Below the pieces are notes generated by a model. It saw only the letters and a program-made list of their open reading frames with translations, ran no database searches and was not told the DNA's origin. DNA of 17,898 bases from Nocardioidaceae bacterium (lineage in GTDB: Bacteria > Actinomycetota > Actinomycetes > Propionibacteriales > Nocardioidaceae). A program made the position numbers and the translations under genes. The DNA lies in the NCBI GenBank assembly GCA_013696015.1, contig JACCZI010000046.1, forward strand, positions 1 through 17,898, given 5' to 3'. Position 1 is the stretch's first letter, and each line of letters begins with the position of its first letter. Below are positions 6,997 through 14,118 of this stretch, in pieces.

Positions 6997-8142
6997 GTGA
7001 GGATCGCCGTGGTCAAGGAAAGCCTTCAGGGTGAGGCGCGCGTGGCGCTGGTGCCCGAGCTCGTGGCCCGGCTGGTCGGCGCCGGGCACGAGGTGCTCGT
7101 CGAACCCGGTGCCGGGGCCGACGCGCAGTTCCCCGACGCCGAGTACTCCGAGGCTGGGGCGACCGTGGTGCCGAACGGCCTGCGTGAGGTCGACGTGGTG
7201 CTGTCGGTGCAGCCGCTGCGTATCGACCAGATCCGATCGCTGCGTGCCGGGGCCGCGACGATCTCGTTCCTCCCGCCGGCGCAGAGTCTGGAGCAGATCG
7301 CCAACCTGCGCGACTGCGAGATCACAACCTTTTCGCTCGAGCTGGTGCCGCGCATCTCGCGCGCACAGTCGATGGACGCGCTGTCCTCGCAGTCGCTGGT
7401 CGCCGGTTACCGCTGCGCGATCGTGGCGGCGGGGCTGCTGCGGCGGTTCCTGCCGCTGAACATGACCGCCGCCGGCACCGTCCCCCCGGCGGAGGTCGTG
7501 GTGCTCGGCGCCGGCGTCGCGGGTCTGCAGGCAATCGCCACCACCAAGCGCCTCGGGGCCGTGGTCAAGGCGTACGACGTGCGCGCCGCGGCCGCCGAGG
7601 AGATTCGCTCGATGGGTGCCCAGTCGATCAACCTCGACCTCGACTCGCTGGAGGGGACGGGTGGGTACGCCCGCGAGATGACGCAGGACCGGGCTGAGCG
7701 ACAGCGCGAGCTGCTCACGCCGTACATCGCAGCCGCCGACGCTCTCATAACCACTGCTGCGGTTCCGGGTCGGCAGGCGCCGCTGCTGGTGACGCAGGAG
7801 ATGGTGGCGCAGATGAAACCGGGCTCGGTCGTCGTCGACCTCGCAGCCGAGACCGGCGGGAATGTCGAAGGCTCGGTCCCCGGCAAGGTGGTTTTGATCG
7901 GCGGCGCCTCGGTATGGGGAGCGTCGAACGTGGCGAGCTCGATGCCGCAGCCGGCCAGCCGACTGCTGGCCCATAACATCGTGAGCCTCCTGACGCTGAT
8001 GGCCGCCGACGATGCGGCGTTCGCGCCCGACTTCAACGACGAGATCGTCTCCGGCAGCTGTGTGACCCATGCCGGCGACGTACGTCATGCACCCACCCGG
8101 GAGATGCTCGGGGCAGAACCGCTTCAGGGGGCATCGTCGTGA
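6997..8142 (+). CDS. pntAA: NAD(P) transhydrogenase subunit alpha part 1
   Basis: 381-residue NAD(H)-binding domain I protein of the proton-translocating transhydrogenase, which transfers hydride from NADH to NADP+ using the proton gradient. It has the alanine dehydrogenase/PNT fold: N-terminal MRIAVVKESLQGEARVALVP, the RISRAQSMDALSSQS mobile-loop region (119-133) and the NAD-binding glycine motif VVLGAGVAGLQA (168-179) followed by AYDVR. GTG at 6997 was preferred to GTG at 6967 because PntAA proteins begin with this R-I-x-V-x-KE strand; neither start has a good Shine-Dalgarno. It is first in a tightly coupled pntAA-pntAB-pntB operon, with a GTGA overlap to the next gene. Confidence 0.96.
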   Translation: MRIAVVKESLQGEARVALVPELVARLVGAGHEVLVEPGAGADAQFPDAEYSEAGATVVPNGLREVDVVLSVQPLRIDQIRSLRAGAATISFLPPAQSLEQIANLRDCEITTFSLELVPRISRAQSMDALSSQSLVAGYRCAIVAAGLLRRFLPLNMTAAGTVPPAEVVVLGAGVAGLQAIATTKRLGAVVKAYDVRAAAAEEIRSMGAQSINLDLDSLEGTGGYAREMTQDRAERQRELLTPYIAAADALITTAAVPGRQAPLLVTQEMVAQMKPGSVVVDLAAETGGNVEGSVPGKVVLIGGASVWGASNVASSMPQPASRLLAHNIVSLLTLMAADDAAFAPDFNDEIVSGSCVTHAGDVRHAPTREMLGAEPLQGASS

Positions 8143-8453
8143 CGGAGTCCGTCGTCTGGCTGACGATCTTCGTGCTGAGTGTGTTCGTCGGCGTCGAGGT
8201 CATCTCGAAGGTGTCGACGACCCTGCACACGCCGCTGATGTCGGGCGCCAACGCGATCCACGGCATCATCTTGGTCGGCGCGATCCTGGTCACCGGCACG
8301 TCGGACTCGACGGGGGCGACGGTTGTCGGTCTGGTCGCGGTCGTGCTCGCGACGGTGAACATGGTCGGCGGCTTCGTCGTGACCGACCGGATGCTGCAGA
8401 TGTTTGCCGGCCGTCGAAAGCCGGCACCCCCGCCCACCGGTGGGGACGCATGA
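8139..8453 (+). CDS. pntAB: NAD(P) transhydrogenase subunit alpha part 2
   Basis: 104-residue membrane subunit carrying the first helices of domain II, which forms the proton channel together with PntB. Three strongly hydrophobic segments are seen (about 5-22, 39-54 and 60-80), with the conserved stretch KVSTTLHTPLMSGANAIHGIILVGA (24-48) typical of PntAB/domain II. The GTG start overlaps the stop of pntAA (GTGA) and the stop overlaps the start of pntB (ATGA). Having the alpha subunit split into two genes is common in bacteria outside the enterics. Confidence 0.95.
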   Translation: MTESVVWLTIFVLSVFVGVEVISKVSTTLHTPLMSGANAIHGIILVGAILVTGTSDSTGATVVGLVAVVLATVNMVGGFVVTDRMLQMFAGRRKPAPPPTGGDA

Positions 8454-9832
8454 TCCCCACCGAGGTGCAGCTCGGGTACCTGGCGGCGGCGGTGTGCTTC
8501 ATCCTCGCCCTCAAGGGCCTGTCGTCCCCGCGAACCGCGCGGCGCGGCAACCTCATCGGTGCGCTCGGTGCGGTGCTGGCCTGCGTCATCGTGTTCTTCG
8601 AGAGGGACCTCGATCACCTGGTGCCGATCCTGGGCGCTGTCGTGATCGGCGCCGTGGCGGGGGTTATCGGTGCCCGCCGGGTGCAGATGACGCAGATGCC
8701 TCAGCTGGTGGCTCTCTTCAACGGAGTCGGTGGCGGAGCGGCGGCCCTGGTCGCCCTGCTCGAGCTGCACGACCTGACCCGGCTCGGGGACAGCGCCGAG
8801 CGCTTTGCGCTCGCGGCCACGGCGTTCACCATCGTCGTCGGGGCAGTGAGCTTCTCCGGGTCCCTGGTCACGTTCGCCAAGCTTCAGGAGATTATGACGA
8901 CCCGGCCGGTGATCTTCCGGGGGTTGCCGGTCGCCTTCGGCGGTTCGCTGGTCGCGGCGCTGGCGCTCTCCGTCCTGGTCGTGCTCGACCCGTTGGTGAT
9001 CCTCGGGGTCGTGATCGGGCTGACCGGGCTCGCGCTGGGTGTGCTGCTCGTGCTGCCCGTCGGCGGTGCGGACGTGCCGATCGTCATCTCGCTGCTCAAC
9101 GCCTTCACGGGCATCTCGGTCGCCGCCGGCGGCTACGTGCTCGACAACACGCTGCTGCTGGTGGGCGGCACGCTGGTTGGCGCGTCGGGAACCTTCCTGA
9201 CCAAGCTCATGGCAACCGCCATGGGCCGCTCACTGGCCAACACGCTGTTCGGCGCGCTCAAGGGCGGCTCGACGCTCGGCGGTGGTGAGATCAGCAACCG
9301 GCCGGTACGTTCCGGGGGCCCCCAGGACGTGGCGATCCTGCTCGCGTACGCCTCGCGGGTCATCGTCGTGCCCGGCTACGGCCTCGCCGTGGCCCAGGCG
9401 CAGCACGCGCTGCGCGAGCTGGTCGACCTGCTCGGCGAACGAGGCATCGACGTCGACTACGCCATCCACCCAGTCGCCGGTCGCATGCCGGGTCACATGA
9501 ACGTGCTCCTCGCCGAGGCGCAGGTGCCGTACGAGCAGCTCAAAGAGATGGATGACGTCAACGGCGACTTCAAGCGGGCTGATGTGGTGCTCGTCGTCGG
9601 CGCCAACGACGTGGTCAACCCGGCGGCCAAGTCGACGCCCGGCGCGCCGATCTACGGCATGCCGATCCTCAGGGCGGACGAGGCGAAGCAGATCGTGTTC
9701 ATGAAGCGCTCGATGCGCCCGGGCTTCGCCGGCATCGAGAACGAGCTGCTCTACGACCCCAAGACCACTCTGCTCTTCGGTGACGCCAAGGACTCCATGA
9801 GCAAGCTGCTGAACGCCGTCAAGGCCCTGTGA
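8450..9832 (+). CDS. pntB: NAD(P) transhydrogenase subunit beta
   Basis: 460-residue membrane protein with about nine helices in the N-terminal 260 residues (rest of domain II) and the cytoplasmic NADP(H)-binding domain III at the C-terminus. Domain III motifs are all present: VIVVPGYGLAVAQAQHAL (304-321), the DYAIHPVAGRMPGHMNVLLAEAQVPYE segment (336-362), GANDVVNPAA (384-393) and the KRSMRPGFAGIENELL loop (419-434). The length matches the family. ATG at 8450 overlaps the pntAB stop. The complete set of three subunits implies a functional energy-linked NADPH source. It is convergent with upp. Confidence 0.96.
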   Translation: MIPTEVQLGYLAAAVCFILALKGLSSPRTARRGNLIGALGAVLACVIVFFERDLDHLVPILGAVVIGAVAGVIGARRVQMTQMPQLVALFNGVGGGAAALVALLELHDLTRLGDSAERFALAATAFTIVVGAVSFSGSLVTFAKLQEIMTTRPVIFRGLPVAFGGSLVAALALSVLVVLDPLVILGVVIGLTGLALGVLLVLPVGGADVPIVISLLNAFTGISVAAGGYVLDNTLLLVGGTLVGASGTFLTKLMATAMGRSLANTLFGALKGGSTLGGGEISNRPVRSGGPQDVAILLAYASRVIVVPGYGLAVAQAQHALRELVDLLGERGIDVDYAIHPVAGRMPGHMNVLLAEAQVPYEQLKEMDDVNGDFKRADVVLVVGANDVVNPAAKSTPGAPIYGMPILRADEAKQIVFMKRSMRPGFAGIENELLYDPKTTLLFGDAKDSMSKLLNAVKAL

Positions 9833-9844
9833 CCGGCGGGCCGG
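9833..9844. terminator. possible small bidirectional hairpin between pntB and upp
   Basis: The 12 nt between the two convergent stop codons is itself an inverted repeat, CCGGC-GG-GCCGG, and could fold in transcripts from both sides. It lacks a U-tract and its loop is very small, so an intrinsic terminator function is only a weak suggestion. Confidence 0.2.
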
Positions 9845-10510
9845 CTACCGGACCGGTTCCTCACGCACGGTGCCCGCGATTCCGTACAAGCGGTCACCCG
9901 CGTCTCCGAGGCCGGGCACGATGTACCCCTTGTCGTCGAGACGTTCGTCGAGCCCCGCGGTGACCAGCGTCACCGGCACTCCCACGTCGGCGGTCTCCGC
10001 CTCCACTCGCGCAATCCCTTCCGGTGCCGCGAGCAGGCACACCGCGGTGATGTCGTCGGCTCTCCGCCGCACCAGGAACTCGATCGCGGCCACGAGCGTC
10101 CCGCCGGTGGCGAGCATGGGGTCGAGCAGGTAGCACTGCCGCGTGGCCAGGTTCTCGGGCAGCCGTTCGGCGTACGTAGAGGCGCGGAGCGTCTGCTCGT
10201 CGCGCAGCATGCCGAGGAACCCGACCTCGGCGGTGGGCAGCAGCCGCTGCATCCCCTCGAGCATCCCCAGCCCGGCCCGCAGGATCGGCACGACCAGAGG
10301 CTGGGGGTTGCGCAGGCGCACCCCGCGCGCCATGGCCACGGGTGTCTGCACGGTCACGTCGTCGGTGCGGATGTCTCGGGTCGCCTCGTACGCCAGCAGC
10401 GTGACGAGCTCGTCGACGAGGCGGCGAAACGTTGGGGAGTCGGTGTCCCGATCGCGGAGCGCCGTCAGCTTGTGCGCGATCAGCGGATGATCCGCGACGT
10501 GGATGCGCAT
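9845..10510 (-). CDS. upp: uracil phosphoribosyltransferase
   Basis: 221-residue cytosolic enzyme that makes UMP from uracil and PRPP in pyrimidine salvage. Type I PRTase features are clear: VVPILRAGLGMLEG (73-86), the PRPP-binding loop YLLDPMLATGGT (127-138), and the UPRT-specific C-terminal uracil-binding segment GYIVPGLGDAGDRLYGI (195-211). Start ATG at 10510 gives MRIHVADHPLIAHKL, the expected N-terminus; in-frame codons further upstream are not conserved-looking. It is divergent from the tRNA-deaminase-associated gene with a 57-nt gap, an arrangement I recall from other actinobacteria. Confidence 0.96.
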   Translation of the reverse strand: MRIHVADHPLIAHKLTALRDRDTDSPTFRRLVDELVTLLAYEATRDIRTDDVTVQTPVAMARGVRLRNPQPLVVPILRAGLGMLEGMQRLLPTAEVGFLGMLRDEQTLRASTYAERLPENLATRQCYLLDPMLATGGTLVAAIEFLVRRRADDITAVCLLAAPEGIARVEAETADVGVPVTLVTAGLDERLDDKGYIVPGLGDAGDRLYGIAGTVREEPVR

Positions 10511-10567
10511 GGCTCGCAACCGTACTGTGCCCTGGTCACGACTCCTGTCCTCTGCCACCCTGGACAC

Positions 10568-11047
10568 ATGCCCGAGGCCGCAGTCGACTTCGCCGTCGTC
10601 GCCTACCGCGAGGAGGGCTTGTGGCAGGTCGCGACGCTGCCGCCGCGTGTCGCCGAGGCCCTCGACACGCTTGTGCCGGCACTCCGGGTGTGGCCCGCCG
10701 ACACCGGCGCCTTGGGTCTGGTGTCGGTGGACGAGGACTTCTTCGTGCTGGTCCGCGTCCTCGGAGCCCAGGTGCGACTGCTGTTGTCCGACGTGACGGC
10801 CGCGAGTGAATGGCCTCTTGCCAGGCAGGTGCTGGAGACCCTCGAGCTGCCCGAACCCGACGACGACGAGGAACCTGCCCCCGCTGGCGACCTCGGCATC
10901 GTCGCAGACCTCGGGCTGTCTGCGATGGACCTCGGGGTGCTGTGTGACGACATCGAGCTCTATCCCGACGAGGCACTTGGCGATGTCGCCCGCAAGCTCG
11001 GGTTCGAGCGTCAGTTCCGGGCTGCGGTCGACGCCGTCGCTGTGTGA
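10568..11047 (+). CDS. tRNA adenosine deaminase-associated protein
   Basis: 159-residue soluble acidic protein that matches, by recall, the actinobacterial family annotated as putative tRNA adenosine deaminase-associated protein. Visible features are an N-terminal alpha/beta region with VDFAVVAYREEGLWQV (6-21), a low-complexity acidic linker PEPDDDEEPAPAG (95-107), and a C-terminal helical block DLGIVADLGLSAMDLGVLCDDIELYPDEALGDVARKLGFE (108-147). Its stop overlaps the GTG start of tadA (GTGTGA), which is the basis of the family name. No biochemical role is established that I can name; cofactor or partner of TadA is the obvious guess. The ribosome site before ATG 10568 is weak. Confidence 0.88.
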   Translation: MPEAAVDFAVVAYREEGLWQVATLPPRVAEALDTLVPALRVWPADTGALGLVSVDEDFFVLVRVLGAQVRLLLSDVTAASEWPLARQVLETLELPEPDDDEEPAPAGDLGIVADLGLSAMDLGVLCDDIELYPDEALGDVARKLGFERQFRAAVDAVAV

Positions 11048-11523
11048 GCCGCCGGGTGACGGTCGCTGCCTGGGCCGATGCGATGCGCGACGCCCTCGAC
11101 CAGGCGCGGCTGGCGCTGCCGGCCGGGGACGTCCCGGTGGGCGCTGTGGTGCTCGATACCGACGGCAGCCAAATCGGCGCGGGCTTCAACGTACGCGAGC
11201 GCGACGCCGATCCGACCGGCCACGCCGAGCTGGTCGCCATCCGAGCGGCGGCGAGAACGCGTGGCGCCTGGCGGCTGTCCGGCTGCACCTTGGTGGTCAC
11301 CCTCGAGCCGTGCACGATGTGCGCGGGCGTTGCGGTGCTGGCGCGCCTCGACCGGGTGGTGTTCGGCGCGTACGACGCCAAGGCTGGTGCGGTCGGCTCG
11401 CTCTGGGACGTGGTACGTGACCGGCGGCTCAACCACCGTCCCGAGGTGGTCGCTGGCGTGCTGGCGGAGGAGTCGAGCGCCTTGCTACAGGGCTTCTTCG
11501 CTGCGCCACCGGGACGCGCGTAG
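11044..11523 (+). CDS. tadA: tRNA-specific adenosine deaminase
   Basis: 159-residue zinc enzyme of the cytidine-deaminase fold that converts the wobble adenosine of tRNA-Arg(ACG) to inosine. The zinc and catalytic motifs are intact: HAE (60-62) with the proton-shuttle Glu62, and PCTMC (89-93) with Cys90 and Cys93. Further family landmarks are VPVGAVV (30-36) and FGAYDAKAGAVGSL (107-120). The GTG start at 11044 is coupled to the preceding gene; GTG 11056 or ATG 11080 remain possible. A less specific nucleoside deaminase is the alternative, but the neighbourhood (associated protein upstream, tRNA-Ser further down) favours TadA. Confidence 0.93.
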   Translation: MSRRVTVAAWADAMRDALDQARLALPAGDVPVGAVVLDTDGSQIGAGFNVRERDADPTGHAELVAIRAAARTRGAWRLSGCTLVVTLEPCTMCAGVAVLARLDRVVFGAYDAKAGAVGSLWDVVRDRRLNHRPEVVAGVLAEESSALLQGFFAAPPGRA

Positions 11524-11527
11524 ATCT

Positions 11528-11588
11528 CGCAATTGGCGGGAAGGTGACCTCGCACGACTGCGTCGACGGTAACTTCCCGCCAATTGCG
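11528..11588. repeat. 61-nt inverted-repeat (long hairpin) element downstream of tadA
   Basis: Two perfect 16-nt arms, CGCAATTGGCGGGAAG at 11528-11543 and its reverse complement at 11573-11588, are separated by 29 nt. The interior continues the symmetry imperfectly (left GTGACCTCG against right, read on the other strand, TTACCGTCG), so nearly the whole element is a diverged palindrome. It begins five nt after the tadA stop. There is no U-tract, so it is either a strong factor-assisted terminator hairpin or a copy of a REP/MITE-like intergenic repeat. Confidence 0.85.
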
Positions 11589-11637
11589 CAAACCCCGGCG
11601 CGGCGACGTCGGCCAGCCGGCGGCTGATCAGCGGCCG

Positions 11638-11654
11638 TTCAGGCTGCCTTCAGG
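11638..11654 (+). promoter_or_regulatory. TTCAGG direct repeat upstream of the ABC exporter operon
   Basis: TTCAGG occurs at 11638-11643 and again at 11649-11654, exactly 11 nt apart, about 25-40 nt before the ABC ATPase start. Tandem hexamers spaced by one helical turn are the usual form of sites for OmpR/PhoB-type response regulators. No such regulator is encoded in the window, so this is a suggestion only. Confidence 0.35.
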
Positions 11655-11676
11655 TCGTCCCCGCTTCACTGTGAGC

Positions 11677-12633
11677 ATGTCAGGGTTGTTAGCACTCGAG
11701 GTGCGCGGGCTACGCAAGTCCTATGGTGACGCGTTGGCTCTCGAGTCTCTCGATCTGGAGCTGGGGGCGGGCCACATCCTGGGCTTCCTGGGCCCTAACG
11801 GAGCTGGGAAGACCACCGTGGTCCGCATCCTGTCGACGATCCTGCGCCCGGACGCCGGCTGGTTCGCGGTGGCGGGCGTACCCAACAGTCGCCCGCAGGA
11901 CATCCGCCGCCGGATCGGCGTGCTCCCCGAGAGCGCTGGTTATCCGCGCGGGCAGACCGGAGAGGAGTGGCTGACATACCACGCGCAGCTGTTCGGTCGA
12001 CCACGCAGCTCGGCGCGGGGGACTGCCCGCAGGCTGCTCGGTGAGGTCGGACTCGCGGAACGAGGTCGGTCGTTGATCTCGGGCTACAGCCGGGGGATGC
12101 GGCAGCGGTTGGGCATCGCGCGGTCGCTCGTGAACGATCCCGAGGTCGTGTTCCTCGACGAGCCGACGCTCGGGCTCGACCCGGTCGGTCAGGTGCAGAT
12201 GCTGCGGCTCATCTCGAGCATCGCCCACGAGCACGGTGCCACCGTGGTGCTGAGCACCCACCTGCTCGGCGAGGTCGAGAACCTGTGTGACGCGGTGCTG
12301 ATCCTGAGCCGTGGCCGTGTCGTCGCACAAGGCACCGTCACCGAGGTCGTCCACCGCGCGGCCGCCCCTCGAGAGGCCCTCGTTCAGGTTTCGACCCATC
12401 TCGTCGAGCGAACGCTTCGTGCGTTCTCGTCGGGCGCGATCGCCGCCGAGGCGCTGGCCAATGGCGCGCAGGGGGAGGTACGGCTGATCATGCCCGCAGG
12501 AATGTCGTCAGACGTCGCTGCCACCTCGGTCATGGCGTGCCTGCTCAATGCGGACGTCCCCGTGCTCAGCTTCCGACTCGAAGGGGGTCGCCTCAGCGAC
12601 GCGTTCCTTGCGGTCACGGAGGCGTCCTCATGA
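11677..12633 (+). CDS. ABC exporter ATP-binding protein
   Basis: 318-residue ATPase of the ABC-2 exporter (CcmA/NosF-like) type. All nucleotide-binding motifs are present: Walker A GPNGAGKT (39-46), a slightly unusual signature GYSRGMRQR (136-144), Walker B VVFLDEP (157-163), the D-loop GLD and the H-loop His195 (STHLLGE). After about residue 225 comes a C-terminal extension of some 90 residues that I do not assign. ATG at 11677 was chosen; GTG at 11671 is in frame just before it, and neither has a strong Shine-Dalgarno. An ATGA overlap couples it to the permease. The substrate is unknown; NosFY-like organisation with a secreted partner points to export or an envelope function. Confidence 0.93.
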   Translation: MSGLLALEVRGLRKSYGDALALESLDLELGAGHILGFLGPNGAGKTTVVRILSTILRPDAGWFAVAGVPNSRPQDIRRRIGVLPESAGYPRGQTGEEWLTYHAQLFGRPRSSARGTARRLLGEVGLAERGRSLISGYSRGMRQRLGIARSLVNDPEVVFLDEPTLGLDPVGQVQMLRLISSIAHEHGATVVLSTHLLGEVENLCDAVLILSRGRVVAQGTVTEVVHRAAAPREALVQVSTHLVERTLRAFSSGAIAAEALANGAQGEVRLIMPAGMSSDVAATSVMACLLNADVPVLSFRLEGGRLSDAFLAVTEASS

Positions 12634-13433
12634 CAGCCGCATCGGCCGAGGTCGGAACGCGTCGCCCGCCCTGGACAGTGGTTGCCGGACGCGAACTGCG
12701 TGACCTGTGGCTCGGCGGCCGTGGACTGCCCCTCATGGTTGTGTACGCGCTCCTGCTCAGCGTCACGTCGTACCTGGTGGCGTCCAACCAGGCGCTCAAC
12801 TTCCTCGAACAGCGCGAGGCCGTCAGCCTGACCCTGCAGGTGGCGGTTGCCGTGGGTGGCTTGCTCGTCCTGCTGGGTGCAGCCGACGCCGTCAGCGGCG
12901 AGCGCGAGCGAGCAACCCTCGAGAGCCTCCTGCTGGTTCCGGCATCGCGGCGCCAACTGGTCCTCGGCAAGGCCGTTGCCGCCATGTCGCTCTGGATTGC
13001 TGCCTTCGTCGTGGCGATGCCCTACCTGTGGTATCTCGGCCGTGGTGTCGGTGTGGTGACGTCAGCGGTCTTCAGTGGACTGGTCGTCGGGACCTTGCTG
13101 GCTTTGTTTCTGGCCGGCTTCGGCATGTTCACCAGCACGCTGGCGGGATCGAACCGGCTCAGCCTCTCGGTGTGCCTGCTCGGCCTGCTTGCCCTGTACG
13201 CGCCAACACAGATGCCCTCCGGCGTACAGAACGCCTGGGTCGGCGACCTGCTCCTTCACGTGGACCCGTTCACCGCCGGACTGCACTTCCTCGGCGCGGT
13301 GATTGTCAACGGGCACAGCTTCGGCGCGGAGGCCAGCTGGCTCATCGGCCCGCTGGTGGCTGCTGTGGTAGCGGTCGCTGCTGCCTTGGCTGCAGCGGGA
13401 CAGCTGACGCTCGGATCAGGGGACAGGTCATGA
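12630..13433 (+). CDS. ABC-2 type permease (NosY-like)
   Basis: 267-residue membrane protein with about six helices, starting near residues 34-51 and ending near 240-260. The cytoplasmic segment SGERERATLESLLLVPASRRQLVLGK (89-114) is the hallmark of NosY/ABC-2 permeases that pair with CcmA-type ATPases. The start ATG at 12630 overlaps the stop of the ATPase gene, and its own stop overlaps the next start, so the three proteins are probably made in fixed ratio. A single permease gene implies a homodimer in the membrane. Confidence 0.9.
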   Translation: MTAASAEVGTRRPPWTVVAGRELRDLWLGGRGLPLMVVYALLLSVTSYLVASNQALNFLEQREAVSLTLQVAVAVGGLLVLLGAADAVSGERERATLESLLLVPASRRQLVLGKAVAAMSLWIAAFVVAMPYLWYLGRGVGVVTSAVFSGLVVGTLLALFLAGFGMFTSTLAGSNRLSLSVCLLGLLALYAPTQMPSGVQNAWVGDLLLHVDPFTAGLHFLGAVIVNGHSFGAEASWLIGPLVAAVVAVAAALAAAGQLTLGSGDRS

Positions 13434-13996
13434 GGGGCTGGATCGCTGGCCTGATCTTCTTGCTGCTGGTCATTGCCGCCGCGACGCCGGCCGCAGCGAC
13501 TCGTGACCTCGCACCGGCGTCGAGCGCCGCGTCCGGCCTGTCCGTCACGAATGACCAGAACGCGTTGTCCACTCGGATCGGGGAGCGGTTCAGCTTCACC
13601 TCGACGGTGCGAAACGACAGCCGGATGGACCGGCCCGGAGTGGTGGCACACCTAGACGTCGTCACCCTCGACCCCGACGTGTACGTCGATCCTGAGGACT
13701 GGTCCTCTCAACGGACCGAGTTCCTGGGCACCGTCCCGGCAGCCGGACTCACACGCATCGACTGGAAGGTGCAAGCGGTGAACAGTGGGGACTTCGTGCT
13801 GTTCGTCAGCCTGACGACCCTGGAGGGAACGGACCGGGTGACCACCAGTTCGGCGCTGCGCGTGACCATCGCCTCGCAGCAAACCTTGAACGCCGGAGGC
13901 ATCCTGCCCCTTGTCCTCGGGCTGCCGGCCGGCCTGCTCGCCTTGATGCTGGGAGCCGCGGTTCACAGACGGCGGCGGCTGCACCAGGTCCGGTAG
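13430..13996 (+). CDS. exported, C-terminally anchored protein of the ABC operon
   Basis: 188-residue protein with a signal peptide (hydrophobic 4-19, AAA cleavage-type site near 21-24), an extracellular beta-rich domain of about 125 residues (30-150), and a C-terminal membrane helix (157-178) followed by a basic tail RRRRLHQVR that would stop transfer. The domain looks like an Ig-like/CARDB-type fold: TRIGERFSFTSTVRNDS (48-64), a V.LDP..Y.DPEDWS motif (78-92), and alternating strands to TIASQQ. An ATGA overlap ties it to the permease. It may be an extracytoplasmic partner of the transporter. No characterised homologue is recognised. It ends 10 nt before the tRNA. Confidence 0.8.
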   Translation: MRGWIAGLIFLLLVIAAATPAAATRDLAPASSAASGLSVTNDQNALSTRIGERFSFTSTVRNDSRMDRPGVVAHLDVVTLDPDVYVDPEDWSSQRTEFLGTVPAAGLTRIDWKVQAVNSGDFVLFVSLTTLEGTDRVTTSSALRVTIASQQTLNAGGILPLVLGLPAGLLALMLGAAVHRRRRLHQVR

Positions 13997-14006
13997 CCTC
14001 GAGCGC

Positions 14007-14096
14007 GGTGGCGTGTCCGAGCGGCCGAAGGAGCACGCCTCGAAAGCGTGTGTTGGCGCAAGTCAACCGTGGGTTCAAATCCCACCGCCACCGCCA
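14007..14096 (+). tRNA. tRNA-Ser(CGA)
   Basis: A class II tRNA folds cleanly. The acceptor GGTGGCG (14007-14013) pairs with CGCCACC (14086-14092), the discriminator is G, and CCA is encoded (14094-14096). The anticodon stem CACGC/GCGTG encloses the loop CTCGAAA, with anticodon CGA at 14041-14043 reading UCG. The long variable arm TGTTG...CAAC is diagnostic of Ser, and the T-arm is GTGGG-TTCAAAT-CCCAC (14069-14085). It follows the ABC operon by 10 nt. Neither flank shows an integrase or a repeated tRNA end. Confidence 0.97.
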
Positions 14097-14118
14097 CATC
14101 TCCGAGCAGCCGGCGCCG

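Noticed and set aside
8404..9288. Plus-strand open frame overlapping pntB.
   Set aside because: Arg/Ala-rich out-of-frame shadow of pntB, with no domain features.
14007..14096. tRNA-Ser as an integration site of a genomic island.
   Set aside because: No integrase, excisionase or duplicated tRNA 3' end was found on either side within the window.
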